64,000 nt of DNA from Amphibalanus amphitrite (taxonomy: Eukaryota > Arthropoda > Thecostraca > Balanomorpha > Balanidae): positions 1,054,001 to 1,118,000 of the forward strand of contig NW_024881504.1 in NCBI RefSeq assembly GCF_019059575.1. The letters run 5' to 3'. The notes below the pieces were generated by a model. It was not told the origin of the DNA and ran no database searches. It worked only from the letters and a program-made list of their open reading frames with translations. This document shows positions 1-11,619 of this stretch, piece after piece; position 1 is the first letter of the stretch; each line of letters opens with the position of its first letter. The position numbers and the translations under genes are program-made.

Positions 1-607
1 TATCAGTCGATCCGTATCGTCGAGCTGAACACATCTAAGGCGTTTTCATCGCTCTAGCATGCCTCTATCAAAAGTTATTTGCGAAAAACCGTTAGATACC
101 ATTCGTGACCTAAGATGACCTCAGGGCATAAACAGGGGTCACGGACACCATTTTCATGTTCAGTGTGTCTTAACCACTTGTAATTCGGTGTTTGGGAGTG
201 TTTATAATGTCTTTCGTCCAAAAGAGGCGCATTTCAATTTTCTTCCATTGACTTATAATGGGGAGGTCGCAAAATTGACCTGACCTTAGGTCATCGATAT
301 CAAAATTCTGAGATATACATTTTGTACATGCTATTGCTCTTAGCAATCGCTGAAATTTTAAAAGCGATCGGTCACTCGGTGTAGCTATGGCAGACATTGA
401 AACTTTTTATGAGGTGAGGTCACTTCAAGTGACCTGGTGACCTGACCTTGAATGACCTTGGTCTGAAATTTTCACAACATGTGTAGAATTGATGTATGAC
501 AAGGTGTACCAAAAACGGCGGCGCTCCGCGCCGCCGTTTTTGAGATATTTGCGAAAAACCACAAGGGGGGGTGTTCAAACACCCCCCCCCCCCCAGCAGG
601 GCGCGGG
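1..607. mobile_element. TTAA family C element, right end
   Basis: The element enters from the left edge and ends GGGCGCGGG at 607, followed by TTAA (608-611). Just inside the end is a G-run/C-run hairpin (about 565-593). The body has repeated TGACCT/AGGTCA words and a GC-rich palindromic GCGGCGC...GCGCCGC hairpin near 520. The first 110 bases match 39646-39750. Confidence 0.75.
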
Positions 608-611
608 TTAA

Positions 612-1317
612 GGAAACATTCCAAAATAATGCATTATTTTATTTCATTGACCACCTTACAAAAGGCAGACAGCAAACACATCACCACCAAAAATAGAAAA
701 AAGTCAACGGGTAGGTACCAGCTGATCTAGCCCAAAGTCGTGCTGTGCCATGTGCCTTTGAAAAACTTTAGCAGCCAGAGTTGAATAAACGCCCCAAACT
801 TAAGCCATTCATGCATGAAACGTGTGCAAATTCTGGTTGAGCATTTTAATAAAAATGAAACTAACAGCTGTATTAGATATACCTACAACTATAAAAAGAC
901 AACAATAACAGGAGAGCTTACTCTACAAGGCATAACCATGAATTTTACACTGACATCCAAATTCGCTCCTCCGAAGTCTAACCCACCTACCAGGCACCAG
1001 CCACCTGCACATTTCTATGTGCTACGCAGTGTGCACAGTCACTACACACAATTATGAGAATTAAAATAGCTTTGAAAAATCAAGCAAGTCAGGACCTGGT
1101 ATGCAGATTCATAAGTTCTCTCAACATCTTCAACTACCAACAATCAAGAGCACTTTGTGATCTCAGTGACTCCGCAGATCCATCTTCTGTTTTCCATTTT
1201 CAGTTTTCATTTGAAATATGAGTTCCATCTCGGAGACACATGTTGCATCATTATGTTTAAACAATTATTATGCTTGAATTATTGGTTTTTCATGTGAACT
1301 TCACTTCAAAAATTGAT
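612..1317. other. Unassigned AT-rich sequence
   Basis: About 700 bp lie between two TTAA elements. An 80-residue open frame (815-1057, plus) has no recognisable motif and is probably chance. I see no TIR, LTR or AGGTCA clustering. Confidence 0.4.
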
Positions 1318-1321
1318 TTAA

Positions 1322-2354
1322 CCCTCGCCGGCCGAGGGGGGGGGGCGGGTGCCGCCCCCCCCCCATAGGGTTTTTTCGCGATAGCTCCGAACACGCTGGC
1401 GATAGAGAGCTGAAACTTGGCATAGCTGACCTTTGATCCAAGCCGCATCTTTTGACACCAACCGCATTTTTGGGTCAGGTCAGGTCACTGACCTATGACG
1501 TCATAAGTGAACCTCTGCACGGTCTTCAGATGTCGCAACTTCGCAACGCTCTCACTGCCAGAGGAGATGTCACAGGGAAATGAAACTTGCAGGATCTAGT
1601 ATCCATTATGAGTCTCACAACTTGTATATCTCGGATTTTTCCTAAAGGTCATATGAGGTCAGGACATTTTCGTGACCTCACCATTATAAGTCAATGGGGA
1701 AAAATTCAAACTGCTATTCTGGCGCCGGGAACGATCTCCAACTATCTCAAGCACACAGAAACGTGATTTGATGCACTCCTTGCAAGGTTAGATGTGTCAC
1801 TTTTGCAATGTTGACCTTGCGTGACGTCATTTATGACGTCATCAAGGTCATATTAGTTTTTCGTCAATAACTCTTGATCAAATTGAGCTAGCGAGTCGAG
1901 AAAGCCACCAATGGACTCAGGAAGACCTGCCGAATCGAATGATATGCGACATGACCAGTTTCGACCAACTTCGTGACCTGGGGGTGCTGACCTGACCTTG
2001 ACCTGAGGTCAACACCCCAAGTTGACCTGACCCGGACAAAAAGTATATCATTCGACGCGCCTGAGCGAGGCGAACACGATGCTGCCAAAATCGCGGCTCT
2101 GCGGCCATTTTTTGCGAAGTTATTCACCAAAAACTAAACCGTACCCTGGGGCACTTGACCTGACCTCAGAGGTCACCGGTTGACCTAGGACCTTAAAATC
2201 GGGTACCAATCTCTGCGTCTCGTAACGGCGCACACGCTCGTTTTTTCCGCGACGCGCTAGCTCCACCAGGGGCGAAACGGCGAGGGGGGGGTCGTACCCG
2301 CCCCCCCCCCCCTCGGCCGGCGCGTATGTAGAAAACCAATAGGTCCGGCGAGGG
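1322..2354 (+). mobile_element. TTAA family A element, complete (1033 bp)
   Basis: The element is flanked by TTAA at 1318-1321 and 2355-2358. It starts CCCTCGCCGGCC and ends GGTCCGGCGAGGG, giving a terminal inverted repeat of about 10 bp. G-run/C-run hairpins sit near both tips (about 1337-1365 and 2284-2312). The body carries many AGGTCA/TGACCT words and two adjacent TGACGTCA palindromes (1822-1841). Its length equals that of the copy at 10587-11619. It has no transposase, so it is non-autonomous. The TTAA target and CCC/GGG tips are piggyBac-like; the superfamily is inferred. Confidence 0.85.
1822..1841. promoter_or_regulatory. Paired TGACGTCA (CRE-like) palindromes
   Basis: Two perfect TGACGTCA octamers (1822-1829 and 1834-1841) are separated by four bases. 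The same pair recurs in the other family A copies (for example near 11090, 14125, 38720 and 51315). TGACGTCA is the consensus for CREB/ATF-type bZIP factors. Whether it acts as a regulatory site or as a transposase-binding motif is unknown. Confidence 0.5.
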
Positions 2355-2358
2355 TTAA

Positions 2359-2919
2359 TAATTTGTATTTTGCATAATGCTACGATCACGGCGCACCAAA
2401 TCACAGAAAACTTGAGAATAACCAAGCAAAAGCCACATTCTTCAGCAAACTATGAGAGCTACGTGATCCATGCTGCGTTGAAATAATTAAAAATCGCCAA
2501 AATCAGTCAGAATATGACAATTTAATTAGTATAAACTTCACAAAACTCTGATTTGTGAGGCAATGCGCAACAGAAATGCGAGGGAATATGGTAGTAATCT
2601 GGTAGCAATTATGAAGGATTTCCCCTGTCGCTAATAAAAAACACAAAAACAAATTTTTCAACGCAGAGGAAATCCTTCATTATGAGTTGCAGGGACCATT
2701 TGATTGGCCCATTTTAGATAAATATAGGCCGAATGTTTCGATTTTAACCCCATTTATCGTAATGAGACGAATCCATTGGCCTAGTGGTACGTCTTTTGAA
2801 CACATGTAGGCCTTGGATTTCTCCTTAGCCCGCCTGAAACACACCATGCTTTGCATGCATTTCTATGGGTGAAGGAAAATTCATGCGCCGTGATGACGTC
2901 ACGGTAAAGGAATTCTGAA
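2359..2919. other. Unassigned sequence between two family A copies
   Basis: AT-rich to mixed sequence with no AGGTCA clustering, no gene and no element ends recognised. It is possibly older host DNA. Confidence 0.4.
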
Positions 2920-3949
2920 GCTCGTGAGCGGGGGCTGGTTGCCGCCCCCCATAGAGTTTTTTTTTCGCGATATCTCCAAACACACTGGCGATAGAGAGCT
3001 GCAACTTGACATACCTGACCGTTGATTCAATCCGGAGCTTTTGACACCAACCGCATTTTCGAATCAGACTAGGTCACTGACCCATGACGTCATAAGTGAA
3101 CCTCTGCACGGTCTTCAGATGTCGAAAATTCGCAACGCCCTCACTGCCAGAGGAGCTATCACAGGGAAATAAAACTTGCAGGATCTAGTATCCATTACGA
3201 GTCTCACAACTTGTATCTCTCGGATTTTTCCTAAAGGTCATATGAGGTCAGGTCATTTTCATGACCTCACCATTATACTCGTAAGTCAATGGGGAAAAAT
3301 AAAAAACTGCTATTTTGGCGCCGGAAACGATCTCCAACTATCTCAAGCACACATAATATCGTGATTTGATGCACTCCTTGCAAGGTTAGATGCGTCACCT
3401 TTGTAATGTTGACCTTGCGTGACGTCATTTATGACGTCATCAAAGTCATATTAGTTTTTCGTCAATAACTCCCGATCAAATTGAAATAGCGAGTCGGGAA
3501 AGCCACCAATGGACTCAAGAAGACCTGCCGAATGGAATGATATGCGACATGACCTTTTTCGACCAGCTTCGTGACCTGGGGGCGCTGACCTGAGCGTGAC
3601 CTGAGGTCAACACCCTAAGTTGACATGACCCAAACAAAAATTAAGTATATCGTTCGACGCGCCTGAGCGAGGCGAACACGATGCTGCCAAAACCGCGGCT
3701 CTGCGGCCGTTTTTTGCGAAGTTATTCATCAACAACTGAACTGCACCTTGGGGCACTTGTCCTGACCTCAGAGGTCACCGGTTAGCCTAGGAGTTTAAAA
3801 TCGGGTACCAATCTCTGCGTCTCGTAACGGCGCACACGCTCGTTTTTCTGCGACGCGCTAGCTCCACCAGGGGCGAAACGGCGAGGGGGGTCGTACCCCC
3901 AAATCGGCCGGCACGTACATATGTAGAAAACCAATAGGTCCGGCGAGGG
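2920..3949 (+). mobile_element. TTAA family A element, left tip degraded
   Basis: Collinear with 1322-2354 over its length and ends GGTCCGGCGAGGG followed by TTAA (3950-3953). The left tip lacks the TTAACCCTCGCC start; homology begins in the tip hairpin around 2920-2945. It diverges more from 1322-2354 than 10587-11619 does, so it is probably an older copy. Confidence 0.75.
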
Positions 3950-4125
3950 TTAAGCCAAGCGCCGCCACTGCAAATCGGTAATTGCAAGTCAGGGGCCCCA
4001 ATTTGGCTATATCACCTCGAAATTTGTGTTAAGGTGGGATGGTCACTGTCCATGCTGCTGTAGTCCAAGTTTGAGATGTTTGACCTGACTTTGAATCAAC
4101 CTATGACCTTACATCTAACTTTTAA

Positions 4126-5315
4126 CCTTCCTGGCGGTGGTGAGGGGGCATTTTTTGCCCCCCCCCCTTTAGTTTTTTCGATATATCTCGAGAACCGCTG
4201 CGCCGATCGTCACCAAACTTTCAGTACCTTCCCGGGAGTAGCTAGCGCACATGGTGACCGACATATTTTCCAAAGGCTATGATAGGTTGGCCGCTAATGA
4301 CGTCAGAGTGACGTCATTTCTGCCATTTTCGACAAAAAAGGTTTCCCGAGAAGAGCTGTCAGGCCTACAGCTTTAGAGATACATAAAAATGTTTCAACAT
4401 AAAAGGTGTGAAATTAAAAGGGCTACAAAACTGTTATTTCGATTTTTCGAATTTTTGGATTTTGATCCTCAAAAATGAAAAATAGATTTTTTTTTTAATA
4501 TAATAGCCGAAAAATCCAAAAAGTTTTTTGAATTTCGAAAAAACGGAATATATGTGAAAGTCCCTGCCGCGTTCTATCTACATACCAAATTTGAGATCAA
4601 TATCTATATTTTTGGCCAAGTTATAGCGAAAAAACTGTTCAAAATTGATTACGTCAAATTTTCAAACTCAATTTGTAGCAATTCTAAACCTCGTAGCGCA
4701 AAACAAAGACCACCTTGAGACTCCCCGTGACGAGCTGCATCGAATCAATACCCATTTTATGCAAAAATATAAACTTTTGAAATTTTACCTTTTTTAACCT
4801 GACCTTAACCTGACCTCCACCCGAAAGTGACCTAAACCGTACCTGATGGTCTTATAACCAACACCATTGAGTTGGAAATGAAAAACTGGCCATAAAACAT
4901 GCATCGCACAACTTTAGTAAAGTTGGGTTCATGTGGTGACCTTTGGTGACCTTTGGTGACCTTTGGTGACCTGACCTGTGACCTGACCTGGTATGACCAG
5001 TGACCTCTAATAGCAACATATGTACTAGACAACTGACGCCTTATCGCTGATTTTCGACAAAATGCGTTTTACTCGGTGTTATAGAGCTTTCCCTAGAAGC
5101 CCCGTGAACGTTGAAACATTTTATCTTTGACCTGACCTGTGACGTCATCGGTGACCCCGAGGTCAATGAAATTTGGTTTCCTTCGACAAATTTGACAGGG
5201 CTATCGAAGCCGTTTGAATTTTCCGGATCCGTCCAGTAGTTTCGGAGATACGGGGGGGGAAATACCCCCCCCCCCACCGCGCGGAAGGTGGCCGGGAGGC
5301 CTACCGCCTGCCGGG
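4126..5315. mobile_element. TTAA family C-like element
   Basis: TTAA flanks lie at 4122-4125 and 5316-5319. The tips CCTTCCTGGCGG and (reverse complement of the right end) CCCGGCAGGCGG form an imperfect inverted repeat. G/C-run hairpins sit inside each tip (about 4142-4172 and 5253-5276). Four consecutive GGTGACCTTT repeats occur around 4934-4965. The middle is AT-rich. Part of this element recurs in the same orientation at 59781-60045 and 63574-64000. Confidence 0.7.
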
Positions 5316-5319
5316 TTAA

Positions 5320-7529
5320 CCCGCGCCCCAGTGGCGGTCTCAGCCAACTTCGCCCTAGTGGGGGGAGGGGGGGCATATGTTACCACCCACCTCTTACTTG
5401 AAAACTAAGAGGGCTAGGAAGACGCGGTAAAAAGCAGTCGATAGCACTCAATGCGTACGTTTGAAAGTATTTAGGTCATTTTTCATCTTAGAGCAATATT
5501 GGGGTCACTGGAGGTCATCAAGTGTCAAAATTTGCCAAATGTCATTATATTTTTTCAGAAAACATCTCAAGAACTAGAGCTAGAAAAACGCATGGAACAG
5601 CAATCGATAGCATTTGAACTCTTCTTTTGATAAGGTTATCATCAAAATTGACCTCAGGTCACCGGTTTAGCCTCCAGAGGGCAAAAACTCCAAAAATAGC
5701 TGTTTTTACAAAAAGTGTTTTTCGACAATAACACGCGCACTGCAGGGGGTTTGTTTTCAACCCCCCTCCTCTGGTTTTTTCGCTGTAACTCAAAAACCAG
5801 TGAAGCCACGACTTTGAAACTTTGTATAGGTGTTCATTAAACAATTTAACATCATTTTTGAAAAAAAAATTGTGTTAGGTCATGCAAGGTCAGGTCACCA
5901 GGTCACGATAAGTGACCTCACCTCATAAAAAGTTTGACGCTGTGCTACATCCACACCATTTGACTGAATGCTATGAAACTTTCAGAAACATATAAGGAGA
6001 CCATAAGAAACATTTTGTATATTTCGAAATTTTTATTTCTGTGACCTTAGGTCAGGTCACTTGTTGGGGCCCGGCATGCAATTCAACGGTCACCAACGGT
6101 TTTTCTTCAATAACTTTTAATTGAACAGAGATAGAGACTCCGTTCGACGTTTATCGTGTTTGTCTCGTCAATGCGGATCGAATGATATGCAACATGACCT
6201 ATTTCGGTCAGGTCATGACCTTGACCTGAGGTCAACTTTTGAACTTGACCTTTCGAGGTCATATTATATACCATGCGATGCGCCTTGACGAGCTAAGAAC
6301 GATGGTGTGTGAATTATTTGTCTATCTCTTTGGGAAGAAAAGTTATTGCAGAAAAAGCATTTCCGGAAAATTTGCAATATTGATCTGGCATTTCATGACC
6401 TCTATAGGCTGAACCGTTGACCTTAGGTCAAATCTGAGGACAGTATCGCAAAAGAGCGTTTCAACAGCTATCGAATGCTTTTTTTGCAACTTTCTAGCTC
6501 TTCTAGTTCCAAAGATAAAGCGGGAAATATGGAGGGATGTCGAGATCGCTAAAAATCGCAACATTTTGAGTTTGGTGACCTCTGCTGACCTCGTTTTTGA
6601 CCTGACCAAAAAATGATCTGAGTATTTCTTGTAGATCTCATCTCAATTAATCCAACGCCGTTTACCGCTTGTCGCTACGTTGCGCCGTTTTTGAGATCTC
6701 AGGGGGGTTGTTTTCAACCCCCCCCCCCCTGCAGTTCGTGCTCGGCTCAGACCCGCTGCAGTGCGCGTGATAACTTTTGACTTAAAAAAGCTGCGACATT
6801 TCTATTGCCAGAATCGTGTTCCTCTCGCCGAGACGCGTCGAATGAACTATGATTTAACCTCGAAAGGTCAACTTGAAAATTTGACCTCAGGTCAAGGTCA
6901 TCACCTGACCGGAAAAGGTCATGTTGCATGTCAGTCGATGCGTCTTAACAGGAAAAACACAATGAGACCATCCCTAGCGTTCTATCTCTTTCCAATCGAG
7001 AGTTATTGGCAAAAATCTGTTTGTAGCCTCAAATGACCTCGGATGACCTTTCTAGAGGCTATCAGCAAAAATGACACCTTGGTCATCACGGGTGGTCCAA
7101 ATCATTGTGATTCTGAAATATTTGGACTGTTCCTATGCGTACACACGGATCTAGAGGCATTTTCATTTTTCTCTATTGACTTGTAATAGAAAGGTCACGC
7201 CTCTGACCTGACCTTAGGTCACGGATATAAGAAATCCGAGATAAACAAATTGTAGGCGCCCATAACAGCATGCAATCCACCAAGTTTAAAACCTTTCTGA
7301 CAAACACTGCAGGCTGGACATGATTGCAAACTTTTTTAGGCTTGGTCAGTTAACTTGACCTGGTGACCTGACCTGACATGACCTGGGGTCAAAAATTTCA
7401 CACCTTGTCCAAAATTGATGTACCAAAAGGTACCCCCAGCGGCGCGACGCTACGCGCCGCGGTTTTTTATTCAAACGAAAAAAACGCGACAGGGTGGTAA
7501 CATATGCCCCCCCCACACTGGGGCGAAGG
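5320..7529. mobile_element. TTAA family C element with a nested element
   Basis: It shares the TTAA at 5316-5319 with its left neighbour and ends CTGGGGCGAAGG before TTAA at 7530-7533. It is collinear with 9043-10230 except for a 1.04-kb insertion at 5732-6769. Without that insertion it is about 1.17 kb, close to the 1188 bp of the sister copy. Confidence 0.8.
5732..6769. mobile_element. Nested TIR element, CACGCGCACTGCAG ends
   Basis: The element starts CACGCGCACTGCAG and ends with its exact reverse complement, a 14-bp perfect TIR. It is flanked by ATAA on both sides (5728-5731, 6770-6773). The uninterrupted sister element around 9467-9480 shows the empty site. It has the G-run/C-run tip hairpins and an AGGTCA-rich body like the TTAA families, but different termini. 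Confidence 0.75.
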
Positions 7530-7533
7530 TTAA

Positions 7534-7807
7534 GTGCTCATCCTAAGCGTCTCGTCGCATTCTTTCGTTTGCCTGCCTTGCGCGCTGCGCTGCGCCTTTT
7601 GGTTCTCGAATTATCGGCTAGGGGTATTTACCGCCCCCTCCCCCCACCTCCCAGCAGCTGGTGGGTGGCGGAACACCCCAGCTACTTCCGGGAATAGGGA
7701 TCACATTGGCAAATGATAAGTCCTTCCAAGTTTAGAATAAAGCGACGGCATAAAACGAATAGTTAAGGTGTCCAATTTGCTCTGGTATCCACTAGCTGGG
7801 CACTTAC
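7534..7807. other. Sequence downstream of kinase exon, no further gene recognised
   Basis: This non-repeated stretch lies between the TTAA end of a family C element and the kinase donor. It is GC-rich up to about 7700. I see no exon in it and no TTAA-element landmark. Confidence 0.4.
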
Positions 7808-7995
7808 GGATCCAACTTGACCTCCGCTCTCTTGCACCTCTGGAGCCATCCAGTCCAGAGTGCCTTTCCAACTTGTCATGGCCTGAGTGCCCGATGTCAG
7901 CTCTTTGGATATACCAAAGTCGGTGAGCTTGGCCACGATGCCATCTTTCTCGTCCCGCACCAACAAGATGTTTTCGGGCTTGATATCCCGGTGCA
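7808..7995 (-). CDS. Protein kinase exon (catalytic loop, DFG, APE), same host gene
   Basis: Internal coding exon, 188 bp, minus strand. The acceptor is TTCTTTTCCAG at 7996-8006 and the donor is GTAAGT at 7802-7807 (phase 0). It encodes HRDIKPENILL (catalytic loop; the Lys after the Asp marks a Ser/Thr kinase), LTDFGISKEL (metal-binding DFG) and TLDWMAPEV (APE end of the activation segment). Two bases at its 5' end complete the codon begun by the last base of exon 45750-45925, giving Met before HRD. Order, strand and phase therefore agree with one gene. The region between DFG and APE resembles IRE1-type kinases (tentative). No exon for the rest of the C-lobe is seen from 1 to 7807, so the next exon is probably off the left edge. 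Confidence 0.88.
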
Positions 7996-8010
7996 CTGGA
8001 AAAGAACATG

Positions 8011-9038
8011 TTTCTGTGTTACATAGGGAAGGGTGGAAGGACATCGCCACGATGTCCTCAGGCTTACATGCACTGACGACACTTGTGTTTTGTGACTGGC
8101 TGAGGGGGATTAGGAGATCGAAAATTGGGACAGGATCGGTGAGGAAGGCGACAGTCGTTGCCTGATCAAGACTCCTCAGCGGCGAGGGCGCCGTGAGCAG
8201 ACAGATCTACCGATACTTCGACGCCTCGATAGCGAGGTTGGCCGAAGCCGACTGGCCGCACCCCTTGTATGGAAAGAGGCCCCTTTCCCCGGTCTCGATG
8301 GCGAAACACGGGAAAAGAGTTAAGCCCTCGGTTTTCGCTGGCGAAACACCGGTGGCCGCCCCCTCACACACCCCAACGAGGTGAGAAAAGCCGAGGTCCC
8401 CGGAAGTAGGACGTGTCACAGTCACAAGCGTTTGTGGCCTGCCGTAAGTCATCGCACTTCCGTAACTTCCGTCTCTCACTTTTCTCTCACAGTCACTGAG
8501 TTCAACCACTGGATATTTATTGTCACTTCTCACAATTCACTCCAGAATCCAGCTTCACTCCGCACCCCCACCAGACAGCGTTACACCCACACGCAGACAG
8601 ACTAAACCCGCCTACGGCTCACCCGCCCGAGATCAGCTCGCTGGTGCCCCGCGGCGCGGGACACCAGCGACCAATCAGCGCGCTCCCCGCGCATGACCTC
8701 ACCAGGTCAGACACGCCTCGGGCGCCACGTGGCCGCAGCGGCCGGCTCGGCAGCTACACGGGCCGGCCGGCGACTCGGCGAGTACCGCTCAGCAGCGGTC
8801 GGTGACAACAGTGGGGTCAATTTGAACATGTTTTTACGCCTTCTCCGTCGTACCAAATTACAGCTCAATCCTGGATGAAGGAAAACTGTTTCAGTAGCGC
8901 AAATGTCACTTGCTTGCAACATGCAAGCCTCATTTTTGGACGAGCCGAGCATACCTCGAAAATAGTATAGCCTCACTTCTCCACCAAGTCACGGTGTGTT
9001 CAAATTGCCCAACCGTGGGGTAATTTGAACATACTGCC
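8011..9038. other. GC-rich unique intronic sequence
   Basis: About 1 kb upstream of the kinase acceptor shows none of the AGGTCA repeats seen elsewhere. Short open frames are present in both directions, but none has a recognisable motif. A GCCCCGCGGCGCGGGAC near-palindrome lies near 8646. A phrase reading GTGGGGT(C/A)A-TTTGAACAT recurs at 8811 and 9005. This is probably original intron sequence. Confidence 0.45.
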
Positions 9039-9042
9039 TTAA

Positions 9043-10230
9043 CCCGCGCCCCAGTGGCGGTCTCGGCCAACTTCGCCCTAGTGAGGGGGGGCATATGTTA
9101 CCACCCACCTCTAACTCAAAAACTAAGAGGGCTAGAAAGACGCGGTAAAAAGCAGTCGATAGCTCTCAATACGTACGTTTGAAAGTATTTCGGTCATTTT
9201 TCACCTTAGAACAATATTGGGGTCACCAGAGGTCATCAAAGGTCAAAATTTGCCAATTGTCATTATATTTTTCAGAAAACATGCCGCTATCTCAGGAACT
9301 ATGGTAGCTGGAAAAACGCATGGAAAAGCAATCGATAGCTTTTGAACTCTTCTTTTGAAAAGGTCATTATCAATATTGTCCTCAGGTTTGTCCTCAGGTC
9401 AACGGTTTAACCTCCAGAGGGCAAAAACTCCAAATATAGCTGTTTTTACGAAAAGTGTTTTTCGACAATAACTTTCGACTACAAAAAGCCACGACATTTC
9501 TATTGCCAGAATCGTGTTCCCCTCACCGAGACGCGTCGAATGAACTATAATTTGACCTTGAAAGGTCAACTTAAAAATTTGACCTCAGGTCAAGGTCATG
9601 ACCTGACCGGAAAAGGTAATGTTGCATATCAGTCGATGCGTCTCAACAGGACAAACACAATGAGACCATCCCCAGCGTTCTATCTCTTTCCAATCGCGAG
9701 TTATTGGCAAAAAAACTGTTTGTAGCCTCAAATGACCTCGGATGACCTTTCTAGAGGCTATCAGCAAAAATGACACCTTGGATATCACGAGTGGACTAAA
9801 TCATTGTGATTCTGAAATATTTGGACTGTTCCTATGCGTACACACGGATCTAGAGGCATTTTCATTTTTCTCCATTGACTTGTAATGGAAAGGTCATGCC
9901 ACTGACCTGACCTTAGGTCACGGATATAAAAAATCCGAGATATACAAATTGTAGGCTCCCATAACAGCATGCAATCCACCAAGTTTAAAACCTTTCTGAC
10001 AAACACTGCAGGCTGGACATGATTGCAAACTTATTTTAAGGCTTGGTCAGTTAACTTGACCTGGTGACCTGACCTGACATGACCTGGGGTCAAAAATTTC
10101 ACACATTGTCCAAAATTGATGTACCAAAAGCTACCCCAAGCGGCGCGGCGCTACGCGCCGCGGTTTTTTATATTCACACGCGAAAAACGCGACAGGGTGG
10201 TAACATATGCCCCCCCCACTGGGGCGAAGG
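9043..10230. mobile_element. TTAA family C element, complete (1188 bp)
   Basis: TTAA flanks lie at 9039-9042 and 10231-10234. It starts CCCGCGCCCCAGTGG and ends CCACTGGGGCGAAGG, an inverted repeat of about 15 bp with mismatches. The body is dense in AGGTCA words. The GCGGCGCTACGCGCCGC hairpin lies near the right end. It serves as the empty-site reference for the insertion at 5732. Confidence 0.82.
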
Positions 10231-10586
10231 TTAACCCGCGCCCCACTGGGGGGGGGGCTATTTATAGCCCTCCCTCCCGTTTTTCTGCAATAACTTCCAC
10301 ACTGCTTGACGTATCGACGCCAACCTTTCAGTACCTTCGGCTGCATCTATTCGACACCTTGTGTCAAAATTTGAGCTTCGTACCACCATAGGTCGGCCGG
10401 AAATGACGTCAGAGTGACGTCATGTTCGGCCGATTTCGACGCAAAACATTGAACCACGGCAATCGCTCCCAAGAGCTCACTTTTTAAGCTAGATCCAATT
10501 TTTTTTGCATGAGAGGACTCAGAATAGATTGCGCTATCAAACTGCTATCTCGAATTTTCGAAATTTTGAAAATTACGAAAATTTAA

Positions 10587-11619
10587 CCCTCGCCGGCCGA
10601 GGGGGGGGGCGGGTGCCGCCCCCCCCCCATAGGGTTTTTTCGCGATAGCTCCGAACACGCTGGCGATAGAGAGCTGAAACTTGGCATACCTGACCTTTGA
10701 TCCAAGCCGCATCATTTGACACCAACCGCATTTTTGGGTCAGGTCAGGTCACTGACCTATGACGTCATAAGTGAACCTCTGCACGGTCTTCAGATGTCGC
10801 AACTTCGCAACGCTCTCACTGCCAGAGGAGATGTCACAGGGAAATGAAACTTGCAGGATCTAGTATCCATTATGAGTCCCACAACTTGTATATCTCGGAT
10901 TTTTCCTAAAGGTCATATGAGGTCAGGTCATTTTCGTGACCTCACCATTATAAGTCAATGGGGAAAAATGAAAACTGCTATTCTGGCGCCGGGAGCGATC
11001 TCCAACTATCTCAAGCACACAGAATCGTGATTTTATGCACTCCTTGCAAGGTTAGATGCGTCACTTTTTCAATGTAGACCTTGCGTGACGTCATTTATGA
11101 CGTCATCAAGGTCATATTAGTTTTTCGTCAATAACTCTTGATCAAATTGAGCTAGCGAGTCGGGAAAGCCACCAATGGACTCAGGCAGACCTGCCGAATC
11201 GAATGATATGCGACATGACCTCTTTCGACCAACTTCGTGACCTGGGGGTGCTGACCTGACCTTGACCTGAGGTCAACACCCCAAGTTGACCTGACCCGGA
11301 CAAAAAGTATATCATTCGACGCGCCTGAGCGAGACGAACACGATGCTGCCAAAATCGGCGCTCTGCGGCCGTTTTTTGCGAAGTTATTCACCAAAAACTG
11401 AACCGTACCTTGGGTCACTTGACCTGACCTCAGAGGTCACCGGTTGACCTAGGACCTTAAAACCGGGTACCAATCTCTGCGTCTCGTAACGGCGCACACG
11501 CTCGTTTTTTCCGCGACGCGCTAGCTCCACCAGGGGCGAAACGGCGAGGGGGGGGGGGTCGTACCCGCCCCCCCCCCTCGGCCGGCGCGTATGTAGAAAA
11601 CCAATAGGTCCGGCGAGGG
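10587..11619 (+). mobile_element. TTAA family A element, complete (1033 bp)
   Basis: TTAA lies at 10583-10586 and 11620-11623. Its tips are identical in design to 1322-2354 and its length is the same. It is very close to that copy at sequence level, which suggests recent activity. It is inserted in an AT-rich part of the family C element 10235-32828. Confidence 0.88.

Noticed and set aside
8207..8533. 108-residue minus-strand frame next to the kinase exon
   Set aside because: No motif, no consensus splice sites at its borders, and competing frames on the other strand.
1322..11619. Regularly spaced repeats as a CRISPR array
   Set aside because: The repeats are dispersed eukaryotic transposons of ~1 kb with no short direct repeat-spacer pattern.
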